DNA from: Candidatus Zixiibacteriota bacterium
GTDB taxonomy: Bacteria; Zixibacteria; MSB-5A5; SM23-73-2
Length of the DNA stretch: 53,291 nucleotides
Assembly: GCA_030615745.1 (NCBI GenBank)
Contig: JAUWYR010000015.1
Location: 1 to 53,291 of the forward strand
Direction: 5' to 3'
Shown in pieces: positions 42,719-49,980 of the stretch. Positions within the stretch are counted from its first letter, which is position 1. Each line of letters opens with the position of its first letter. A program made the position numbers and the translations under genes. Under the pieces are notes generated by a model that saw nothing but the letters and a program-made list of their open reading frames with translations, searched no databases and was not told the DNA's origin.

Positions 42719-44215
42719 ATGTTTAAGTTAAAAGCTTTCGCACTCATTATTTTTCTTTTTTTGGGTTGTGCTGCCTCATACCAGTATCTCAAAAAGATGA
42801 GCAGGGAGGAGAAGATCACCTACTTCGGGTTAAAGGCTGTTGCCACCAGGGAGGAGATCAAAGAATACCTTGAGCTTTCACCAAAGGAACGTGAGGAGTG
42901 GTTAAAAATTTTCTGGAAAAAGAAAGACCCAACTCCGTTATCTGAGGAAAATGAGTTTTTGGATGAGCATAACCGTAGATTGGAGTATATCCTTTCCAGT
43001 TTTAGCTCGTCCTTTGGAATAAAACCCTGGGATGACAGAGGGGATATCTACCTTACATATGGTGAGCCGGATGAAAGAGAGCTGAGAATCTATAAGCACT
43101 GGCACAGGTCCAGGATAAGCCCTGATCTAAAGGAAAGATATATTATGGAGGAGGTATTCGATGGCTGGGGAATGTCAAGCAAGCAGTTTATGCAAACCGA
43201 ACCTTTTGCGGATGAAGATGAGAAAAGAGCCGAGGAGATATTCTATAGTATGTATGGTGAATTATGGACCTACAGTAAATATTTCCTAACATTTCAATTT
43301 GAGGACGAGCATCTTACCGGTTATTTCAGCTTGGTTCCATATACTGATATTTTTGGAAGAACTCAGGACCTTCAGATATTTCAAACCCAGAAGACAAAAA
43401 CAGAAGCACAGAAGGAAGTGTATATTCATGATTATGGAGGGGAGGCTTTGGATTTTGCCCTGGATTTGGTAAGATTCAGGGAGAGAAAACAAAACTACCA
43501 GGTCTTTCTGAACATCGGTTTGCCATTAGACGAGATGGGATTAGGAGGAGAAGACACAAATGAGGTCTCATACTCAAGGAGAATTGTCTTTTTCGATGAG
43601 AAGATGAACCAGGTGGAAAAAGATAGCGCTATACTCACAAAGATTATTTCTAAAGATAAAAAAGATGGGTATCTTTTAATTGACCAGAAATCCTGTCTGC
43701 TTAAACCGGGAAAATATACCTTAGCAATAGAGATAAAGGATTTAAACAACAAAAAGATCGGAATATACAAGAAAGATTTTTGGCTTCCCAAGTTCGAGTT
43801 TGAAAAAGGACCTGTGATCTCTGATGTGGAGCTTGCCTCTTATATAAGATTGGCTCAGAAAGATGAAAAAAAATACGTGAAACAGGACTTATTGATAATG
43901 CCTTTGCCCACAAGGCTTTTCTCACCGAAGCAAAACGTCAATTTCTATTACGAGATATATGAGCTTAAGCAGGATAAAGATGGAAAAGCAAAATACTCAG
44001 TCTCTTACAGCTTGATAAATTTCAAAAACAAAAAAGAGAAGATTATCTTAATTCCAAGACTTTTTGAAGCAGACACAACCGTAGTCTATCAGGTGGGGAG
44101 AATAAACTCTGCAAAAGTTCCACCAGGAGATTATGCTTTAGCTATAAAGATAAGGGATTTAATCAGCCACTCAGACAGGATCGCTTTGACCAGTTTCAGG
44201 ATAGAGAAAAAATAA
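42719..44215 (+). CDS. GWxTD-domain lipoprotein
   Basis: 498 residues from ATG 42719 with GAGGAAAG upstream; the in-frame ATG at 42638 would put 27 extra residues before the signal peptide and is rejected. Lipobox FLGC. SPKEREEWLKIFWKKKDPTP and DEHNRRLEY, then WDDRGDIYLTYGEPDERE are hallmarks of the GWxTD family known from Acidobacteria and FCB phyla. The function of the family is not established; its members are envelope proteins. A beta-rich C-terminal half follows. It is alone between two repeat clusters. Confidence 0.78.
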   Translation: MFKLKAFALIIFLFLGCAASYQYLKKMSREEKITYFGLKAVATREEIKEYLELSPKEREEWLKIFWKKKDPTPLSEENEFLDEHNRRLEYILSSFSSSFGIKPWDDRGDIYLTYGEPDERELRIYKHWHRSRISPDLKERYIMEEVFDGWGMSSKQFMQTEPFADEDEKRAEEIFYSMYGELWTYSKYFLTFQFEDEHLTGYFSLVPYTDIFGRTQDLQIFQTQKTKTEAQKEVYIHDYGGEALDFALDLVRFRERKQNYQVFLNIGLPLDEMGLGGEDTNEVSYSRRIVFFDEKMNQVEKDSAILTKIISKDKKDGYLLIDQKSCLLKPGKYTLAIEIKDLNNKKIGIYKKDFWLPKFEFEKGPVISDVELASYIRLAQKDEKKYVKQDLLIMPLPTRLFSPKQNVNFYYEIYELKQDKDGKAKYSVSYSLINFKNKKEKIILIPRLFEADTTVVYQVGRINSAKVPPGDYALAIKIRDLISHSDRIALTSFRIEKK

Positions 44216-44263
44216 AAGAATTCCGCAAGGATCAGGGCTTCCTCATACCCTAAAAACCTATAG

Positions 44264-44355
44264 GGCAGGGATTTTATCCCTGCCTTAACTATAGTGTGGT
44301 GTCTTTAACATTTCTTTACACTGTCATTGCGAGCCCACGTGGGCGAAGCAATCTC
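44264..44355. repeat. Hairpin and REP-like repeat, copy 4
   Basis: GGCAGGGAT-TTT-ATCCCTGCC (44264-44284), nine perfect pairs, which could terminate the GWxTD gene although without a T run. TGTCATTGCGAGCCCACGTG GGCGAAGCAATCTC (44322-44355) is a REP-like copy with an inner CCCACGTGGG palindrome. Confidence 0.65.
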
Positions 44356-44449
44356 TTGCCGAGATTCTTCGCTTTGCTCGGATTGACAGGATAGTAAAGC
44401 TATTTATGAGACACTACACTAGAAAAGCTAACAAAAGTTGCGAGGTTGC

Positions 44450-44926
44450 CTAACTACACACTTTTGCTATCCAATCACCCACAAAATGAGTTATGGTAAT
44501 AACCACCAATGCAATGATTAAGTGCTCTGCAACTACTATCCAGGTTTTTCCTTTTTTCCCCTTAGCCATCTTGAAACTGAGGATACATAGAATGGTTAAC
44601 CCCCAGATCACGCTTACCATAATTGCTGTTGTGAGTTCAAATAGTAAGACCGGAATAACAAACGTTAATGCAAAAACAAGCTTTGAGAAAAAAGTAGAGA
44701 CTGTCGATTCCCATATTTCTTTTACATTATGTATATTTTCCGACTCTTCGGTGATATGAATACCCAGTGCATCTGAAAATGCATCTGCAATTGCTATGGT
44801 TAATATACCTCCGAGAACAACGAGTTTTGAATGGGTACCAGAATGTAAGCCTACCATTAATCCGAGGGTTGTGATTATTCCAGAGGTTAAACCGAAGCTG
44901 AATCCGATTTTTAATGAATGTTTCAT
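44450..44926 (-). CDS. VIT1/CCC1-like transporter
   Basis: 158 residues with about four or five helices. FGLTSGIITTLGLMVGL and GGILTIAIADAFSDALGIHI resemble the vacuolar iron transporter (VIT1/CCC1) family, which moves Fe2+ or Mn2+. It is shorter than typical members (about 230) and lacks the cytoplasmic metal-binding insert. The true substrate is uncertain. It is the last of the minus-strand accessory block. Confidence 0.7.
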   Translation of the reverse strand: MKHSLKIGFSFGLTSGIITTLGLMVGLHSGTHSKLVVLGGILTIAIADAFSDALGIHITEESENIHNVKEIWESTVSTFFSKLVFALTFVIPVLLFELTTAIMVSVIWGLTILCILSFKMAKGKKGKTWIVVAEHLIIALVVITITHFVGDWIAKVCS

Positions 44927-45052
44927 AATAATGCTCTAAAACTCCAACTTAAATAATTTTTTAGCACCTTAACAATTTTGCACAACGTTTTATCACAAAA
45001 GAAGTTCGCCTAAGGTGAATTCGGGAAAAGCGGCCAAAAGTCAACGAACATT

Positions 45053-45469
45053 TTACCCTGTGTTATCGGATGTGCTGCCCTTTCCATATTTAAAGTCTCT
45101 AATATGCATCCCATAGATTTCGTTGAAGCCAAATTTCTTATAAAATGCTCTTTTGTCTGGATCAGTTATCAAAACAATATCATAATATCCCTTAAAATGC
45201 GAAATTGCAAGTTTAATTAAATGCTTACCTATCCCTTTCCCTTGATGGAGCTCGAGAACTTCAACTAAAGTGATAAATGCATGCATCGTGCCATCACTTA
45301 TTGCCGTAAGGAAGCTTATCAGCTTGCCATTTTCTCTCGCGGTGATAATTAGATCAGACCCATCTAAAAGCTTCCCTTTAATCTCTCTTGATGGAGGCGA
45401 TTTCCAATTCTGGAAAAAGGAGTCAAGCTCATCTGGAATAACGCTGTCATTTATTCTGTATTCGATCAT
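45053..45469 (-). CDS. GNAT-family acetyltransferase
   Basis: 138 residues. The acetyl-CoA loop HQGKGIGKHLIK (about 95-106) and the C-terminal FYKKFGFNEIYGM are standard GNAT features. The acceptor is unknown. AAGGAGAG, the last bases of two-hairpin copy b (read on the minus strand), lies ten bases before the ATG and may serve as its ribosome site. Confidence 0.85.
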   Translation of the reverse strand: MIEYRINDSVIPDELDSFFQNWKSPPSREIKGKLLDGSDLIITARENGKLISFLTAISDGTMHAFITLVEVLELHQGKGIGKHLIKLAISHFKGYYDIVLITDPDKRAFYKKFGFNEIYGMHIRDFKYGKGSTSDNTG

Positions 45470-45480
45470 TTGTTTTTCTC

Positions 45481-45548
45481 TCCTTGTTCGTCACGGACGC
45501 CTTCGTCCGTGACGCTTTATGGTAACGGACAAGGTGTCCGTTACCAAC
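45481..45548. repeat. Two-hairpin element, copy b
   Basis: GTCACGGACG...CGTCCGTGAC (ten pairs) and GGTAACGGACA-AGG-TGTCCGTTACC (45521-45545, eleven pairs) joined by GCTTTAT. On the minus strand it ends in AACAAGGAGA. It is joined at 45541 to a truncated methyltransferase start. Confidence 0.85.
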
Positions 45549-45633
45549 CAAAGGCGGATACCATTTCAACATCCTCCCAGAGAGGCCAAAGCCAGGTGAG
45601 GTCTTTGTATAGACGGTTAGTGCCTTTTTTCAT
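45541..45633 (-). pseudogene. Truncated methyltransferase start, copy 1
   Basis: 30 codons from ATG 45633: MKKGTNRLYKDLTWLWPLW, then EDVEMV and a stop inside the two-hairpin element. The start resembles N-termini of class I SAM-dependent methyltransferases (YxDLxWLWPxW). The second stub at 46909-47001 has the same length and junction. Of six base differences, four are silent. Confidence 0.55.
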
Positions 45634-45690
45634 ATTTTTCTTTATTCAGCAAGGCATTTTCGCGAGCAAGGTAAAGTGCTAACATTCTTC

Positions 45691-46188
45691 TCAGTAACAG
45701 CGGAATTGATAACCTTTCTCATGGCTGATCGTTAAGGCAGAGGTTCGAAAGGTTGGAATTCCGCCCTTCTTTATTACCTCGTAAGTTTGTTGGAGATTGT
45801 CTGTGAGTAAGAATAGAATAGGTACAGAAACTTGCATAGGGATCGGACGGCCATCTATTACTACTGGACTCCATGTCACAGACCGGACTGCATAACTAAC
45901 AGCTGGGAAGAATGCGGAATCAGTTTTCGTAAGTGATCCTCCAAAAAAATGATCGAAATTTATAGAGAGAATAGTGCCTGCGGAATCCAGTTGAATATTG
46001 ACTTTAAAAGTAGATTCAATGTGAGCTTTCCAGAGGAGAGCAGGATACTTAATACTGTCTTGAAGCGCGCTGTACCCACCTATCGGTGAGGGTGCTTTGA
46101 GTTTCGGCGTTTCTTGGGTGGATTCGCTACAGACCATTGAGAGTATGCTGAATACGACACAAATTATTATGGTTTGCAATATTCTCAT
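45691..46188 (-). CDS. Lipoprotein with TonB C-terminal-like domain
   Basis: 165 residues from ATG 46188 with AAGGAGG upstream. The signal peptide ends in SMVCS. From about residue 40: YPALLWKAHIESTFKVNIQL, a GG-containing strand, then AVRSVTWSPVVIDGRPIPMQ VSVPILFLL resembles the TonB C-terminal domain (periplasmic part that meets receptors or peptidoglycan). The usual membrane anchor and proline-rich linker are missing; a lipid anchor replaces them. Function unknown. Confidence 0.65.
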   Translation of the reverse strand: MRILQTIIICVVFSILSMVCSESTQETPKLKAPSPIGGYSALQDSIKYPALLWKAHIESTFKVNIQLDSAGTILSINFDHFFGGSLTKTDSAFFPAVSYAVRSVTWSPVVIDGRPIPMQVSVPILFLLTDNLQQTYEVIKKGGIPTFRTSALTISHEKGYQFRCY

Positions 46189-46233
46189 ACGTTCCTCCTT
46201 ATGATGCATCGGTAATTCTCATTGCCGAAGCAT

Positions 46234-46302
46234 CTCCTTGTTCGTCACGGACGCCCTCGTCCGTGACGCTTTATGGTAACGGACAAGGTGTCCGTTACCA
46301 AC
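46234..46302. repeat. Two-hairpin element, copy c
   Basis: GTCACGGACG-CCCT-CGTCCGTGAC, GCTTTAT, GGTAACGGACA-AGG-TGTCCGTTACC. Short form like copy b, but without the methyltransferase stub. It lies between the TonB-C lipoprotein (minus-strand start at 46188) and the nuclease-like gene (minus-strand stop at 46336). Confidence 0.85.
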
Positions 46303-46335
46303 AAAAGAACTGCAAACACGCTGTTAGGCAAAGTT

Positions 46336-46806
46336 TCATATGACTTTCAGCCAACTTATTATCTCGTCTGCAATTTTCGTTATGTTGATGGTTTTTTCCT
46401 TGTCAAAGATATTAGGATTTATATTATTCTGCTGCCCTTCAGTTAGTTTGCGTCCTATTAAATATTTACTCACTACATCGTTATTGGCAAACACACATTT
46501 CCCATTTTCATTGGATATGACCCATCTTAAGTATCTGTCAAAATAAATAGGTCTCTTTAATAGTATTTCAGGTTGAAATCCTTTTCCTTCACTACCACCT
46601 ATCCCTATTCTGCCGTGAGAGGTTTTATACAATTTGACCTCTATAAAAACTAATATAGGAAAGGATACGCTTTCTTTACAAATGAGTATATCATTAACAT
46701 TTTTGCTTTTTAAAACCTGAAAATAGAGACTTTCTTTGACTATCCTATCTTGTAATTCCTTTAAAAGCTGATTTCTAAACTTTTCCTCGTTTCTGAACTG
46801 AATCAT
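46336..46806 (-). CDS. Putative PD-(D/E)XK nuclease-like protein
   Basis: 156 residues from ATG 46806 with GGAGG upstream. NDILICKESVSFPILVFIEVK looks like the D...ExK core of restriction-endonuclease-like folds, followed by SHGRIGIGGSEGKGFQPEIL, a pattern seen in type II restriction-like proteins, and RPIYFDRYLRWVI. I cannot identify a precise family. It has GTTATGC just before its leader and GCCTAAC just after its stop, which recall integron cassette boundaries. It may have a defence function with the NTPase gene upstream (inference). Confidence 0.5.
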   Translation of the reverse strand: MIQFRNEEKFRNQLLKELQDRIVKESLYFQVLKSKNVNDILICKESVSFPILVFIEVKLYKTSHGRIGIGGSEGKGFQPEILLKRPIYFDRYLRWVISNENGKCVFANNDVVSKYLIGRKLTEGQQNNINPNIFDKEKTINITKIADEIISWLKVI

Positions 46807-46832
46807 TATAGCCTCCAAAATTTTGCATAACT

Positions 46833-46917
46833 CTCCTTGTCCGTCACGGACGCCTTCAGCTCGCCCGTATGGGTCCGTGACGCTTTATGGTAACGGACAA
46901 GGTGTCCGTTACCAACC
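46833..46917. repeat. Two-hairpin element, copy d
   Basis: Long form as copy a: first palindrome with the insert CAGCTCGCCCGTATGGG, then GCTTTAT and GGTAACGGACA-AGG-TGTCCGTTACC. Fused to the second methyltransferase stub at 46909. Confidence 0.85.
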
Positions 46918-47001
46918 AAAGACGGATACCATTTTAACATCCTCCCACAGAGGCCAGAGCCAGGTGAGGTCTTTGTAGAGACGGTTTGTGCCTTTTTTCA
47001 T
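46909..47001 (-). pseudogene. Truncated methyltransferase start, copy 2
   Basis: 30 codons from ATG 47001: the first 20 residues are identical to copy 1 (MKKGTNRLYKDLTWLWPLWE) despite four silent base changes; then K for E and V for A near the end. It stops in copy d of the repeat at the same codon. Confidence 0.55.
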
Positions 47002-47049
47002 ATTTTTCTTGTACAATAAAGTATTTATAGATTGGGGATTTTTACTGTG

Positions 47050-49587
47050 TTACGAACTCAATAGCTCACCTATCAATTGTAGCACCTTCCACGGCAGCTT
47101 TTGACCAACTTTGTTCATTAAAAGCACTACTTCCGTATCATCTCTAAACTCGGCTTTAAGCTGTTGGATAAATTTTTTTAAAGAATTCGGACCCTTGTTG
47201 TACTCGCCCCATATCATTTTTTCAGTTTCCGTTTCTAGCAACGTTTCTATTGCTTTTATCCTATTCTGCTTACTTGTATCATCAGGCAAATCAAACCGGA
47301 GTTTGTAAAGCAAGGTTACATGTTGGTAAGGGCATTCCCCTTCTTTCTCTATATATGCAGATACTGTATTATCCAAGGCCATTGCGAGATTAACTTTAAC
47401 CTCTTTATCTGGGTGGGTCTTGTACATTGCTTTGAGATCTATTATGCAGGATTCGATTTTATCAAATGCTTTCCCTCTTCGATACCCAACGGTAGCGTTT
47501 AACAACCCCATGGCAAGGGTTTGTCTTACTTCTTTGAGCGGATAGTCACTGTATAGATCTTTCAGTTTTTTTAGGCAATATTCTATCTTAGCAAACTCGC
47601 CAGGTGTTTCATAAAGTGCAATTGCGTTAACTAAAGCCTGACAAAATTGTTCTCTTACTTCTTTCTCTATACAAACTTTGTGAAGGCGTTCCAATTCTTC
47701 TATTGAAGCTGTCATTTCTTCAAATCTATGTGCTTCTCCGTACTTGATCCCTCCATTGAACAAAGCCTTTGCGAGTTCTTGTCTTACTTGTTTCTCAGGG
47801 TAAGTTTGATGCAGGTTTTTCAACTCTCCTAAATACACTCCCATTTTCGCTAACTGACTAGTAGCTCCATAAATAGTCACTACATTGAACAAAACGCTCG
47901 CGAGTTTTTCTCTAACTTCTTTGTCTGGATACCGTTCGTGGAAGTCTATTAATTGTTTTAAGCTTTCTTCCGTTTTTTGAAACTCATTTGCCTTTGCGTA
48001 ATGGTTGACTGTATTTCCTAGAGCCATGGCAAGTTGACCCCTTAATTCTATGTTAGGAAAGGCTTTTGAGAGGTCCTCATGACTCTGTATCCAATTCTTG
48101 ATCTCTGCATTTTTTATGTCAAAAAAAGGTAAATCCCTAAGATCGCCAGTAAACAGTAAAAGAGCTAAGAAGTACTCAGGAGTTCTTCCTTTGGCTTTAT
48201 TTAACTCTATCCAGAGTTCACCGAGTATTTGTGTTACTTCATCAACAATTTCTTTGTCAAACCTCGATATTAAGAAAATGTTGTAAGAGATTCGAAACGG
48301 CATGTATGGAAGAAGTAGATTTATCCATTTGTTTCGCACATCTTTTTGCCTTATTAATTCTGATCTAAGGTAGTCAGATATCGGATCGGGTTTAATTGCA
48401 AATTTTTGGCCACTAGGAACTAAAATATCTGTATACCCCGAATGTGCTACACTTATGATATTTTCTAAAACTTCATAATGATTTGAAAATAATGTTTCTT
48501 TTAGATATTCTCTATCTTTGATCCAATCGATTGGTGAAATGAGGGATATCAGACAAATGATATTTCTAATATCCTCTATATTCATATTTGTTCGGATCTT
48601 TATGTCCTCCATGTACTTTTCCACCCGTGCGGATAGTACATCTCCTAACATACCTACTTCTCCTATGGTTCGGAAGTATTCTGCGTAATATATGGCATAT
48701 ATAAAACTATTCTTGGATAATCTTTCTATCTGTATGGCTGTGTTCGCATCAATTCCTTGAAAGTTTTCTTTTAAGAATTCAACTATTTCCCCTTTTATAA
48801 GTTCCATAACCGCAACATTGACGCCCTTTGCTTTCAAATCACTTTCAATTGAAGTTTTAAAAATGGGTCTATCCATAAGAAGAAGCTTTATGGCTACTTG
48901 TCTGCATGGAGGATTCAATACAGAATCGATAAGTTTATCTCTGTCTTTGTATCTGGACGGTTCATCTAAGATTAGCAAGGTTTTCTTCTCTATGGGTATT
49001 GGGCTGAAACTACTGTAAGGATGTATGAAGTAAGCAGCCCATTCATTTGTTTTTTCCAATTCCTCAGCGAACTCCATAGCTAATCTCGTTTTACCTGTGC
49101 CACCCGCTCCAATAATAAGTCTAATTCTTTCATGGGTATTGTGTAAGAAATTATGAAGTTCTTTAAGTTCCTCTTTTCTGCCTATGAATTTTTTGTACTC
49201 TAAAAGCTTTTGGATTTCCTTTCTTCTTTTGAACTCTTCAAGTGTGAGGATTGGAATTTCTTTAATTGATCGAACAATTTCTTCTATCTGTTCTTTATAA
49301 CCTTCAAGGATATTTTTAATTTCGGATTTAATTTCTTCTTCTTTTTTCCCTGCAATTTCTTCTTTTAGGAGTTGACGGTATTCCTCTATAGATATTTTCA
49401 CTGTTTTTTGTATAAGATCAGGAATCTTTTCTTCCTGCTCCTTACTCCACTTATCTGGATTTATCTTAACTTCTCCTATAGCCTTGCCTAACGAGAACGT
49501 GATTATTCCGAAAAACGTAAGAGCTGGATTAAGTTCAATGTTAATGCCTTGTTTTTTCAGCCATTCCTTAATTTTTTTCCCGATCAT
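47050..49587 (-). CDS. STAND-type NTPase with 43-residue helical repeats
   Basis: 845 residues. N-terminal helices and coiled coil (1-130) with a short hydrophobic segment (LNPALTFFGIITFSLGKAIG, 19-38). Then an ATPase of the STAND/NACHT type: FIGRKEELKELHNFL (134-148), Walker A GAGGTGKT (160-167), Walker B TLLILDEP (203-210). The C-terminal part (about 510-770) has about six tandem repeats of 43 residues, each like VRQELAKALFNGGIKYGEAH, probably a sensor superhelix of TPR type. This layout is that of antiviral or regulatory STAND proteins (Avs-like), but no effector domain is recognised at the N-terminus. A minus-strand promoter stands at 49748-49776. Confidence 0.75.
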   Translation of the reverse strand: MIGKKIKEWLKKQGINIELNPALTFFGIITFSLGKAIGEVKINPDKWSKEQEEKIPDLIQKTVKISIEEYRQLLKEEIAGKKEEEIKSEIKNILEGYKEQIEEIVRSIKEIPILTLEEFKRRKEIQKLLEYKKFIGRKEELKELHNFLHNTHERIRLIIGAGGTGKTRLAMEFAEELEKTNEWAAYFIHPYSSFSPIPIEKKTLLILDEPSRYKDRDKLIDSVLNPPCRQVAIKLLLMDRPIFKTSIESDLKAKGVNVAVMELIKGEIVEFLKENFQGIDANTAIQIERLSKNSFIYAIYYAEYFRTIGEVGMLGDVLSARVEKYMEDIKIRTNMNIEDIRNIICLISLISPIDWIKDREYLKETLFSNHYEVLENIISVAHSGYTDILVPSGQKFAIKPDPISDYLRSELIRQKDVRNKWINLLLPYMPFRISYNIFLISRFDKEIVDEVTQILGELWIELNKAKGRTPEYFLALLLFTGDLRDLPFFDIKNAEIKNWIQSHEDLSKAFPNIELRGQLAMALGNTVNHYAKANEFQKTEESLKQLIDFHERYPDKEVREKLASVLFNVVTIYGATSQLAKMGVYLGELKNLHQTYPEKQVRQELAKALFNGGIKYGEAHRFEEMTASIEELERLHKVCIEKEVREQFCQALVNAIALYETPGEFAKIEYCLKKLKDLYSDYPLKEVRQTLAMGLLNATVGYRRGKAFDKIESCIIDLKAMYKTHPDKEVKVNLAMALDNTVSAYIEKEGECPYQHVTLLYKLRFDLPDDTSKQNRIKAIETLLETETEKMIWGEYNKGPNSLKKFIQQLKAEFRDDTEVVLLMNKVGQKLPWKVLQLIGELLSS

Positions 49588-49747
49588 TTCAATTAAACCT
49601 CACATCATAAACTACCTTTTCAGTCTCGTATTCATCACTAAAGTTTGCTTTTTGCTCCATTATTAGGGATATCCAAACAATTAGGATAAAAATGCTTTAT
49701 AACAAGTCCCTTTTTACAAAAATCTGAATCATTTTTAGCTTTTATTT

Positions 49748-49776
49748 ATTTTATTAATTTTCACCCCAAAAGTCAA
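49748..49776 (-). promoter_or_regulatory. Promoter of the STAND NTPase gene
   Basis: On the minus strand, TTGACT (49771-49776), a 17-base spacer and TAAAAT (49748-49753). The leader to ATG 49587 is about 155 bases. Apart from this and the repeat below, the gap 49588-49978 holds nothing I can call. Confidence 0.55.
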
Positions 49777-49874
49777 GCTTTTTCAGTTGAAGGCTTATCT
49801 TTAAGATGAAAGGGTCAACTAAAATTTCTTTTCCTACACGGATAGATGTGTGCCTATGTTTCCAAAACTTTGTT

Positions 49875-49980
49875 GATGTAAAAATAAATTTTTACACTCC
49901 AAATTTTTTTTGAAGCAAAAACAAGTTTTTACACTCCTATCACCTACAACCTATCACCCACAACCTACAACCTACCACCT
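49875..49980. repeat. Low-complexity CCTACAACCTATCACC tract
   Basis: TTTTTACACTCC occurs twice (about 49889 and 49927). After it, a run of CACCTACAACCTATCACCCA and similar units (about 49936-49980) ends at the ccmF stop. It is an imperfect tandem of ACCTACA/ACCTATC. Confidence 0.6.

Noticed and set aside
41041-46917. Reading the four two-hairpin copies as intrinsic terminators
   Set aside because: None is followed by a T run, orientation is constant, and two are fused to coding stubs. A dispersed element fits better.
49936-49980. CRISPR-like or telomere-like repeat
   Set aside because: Units are about 7-14 bases, imperfect and without spacers. It is plain low complexity.
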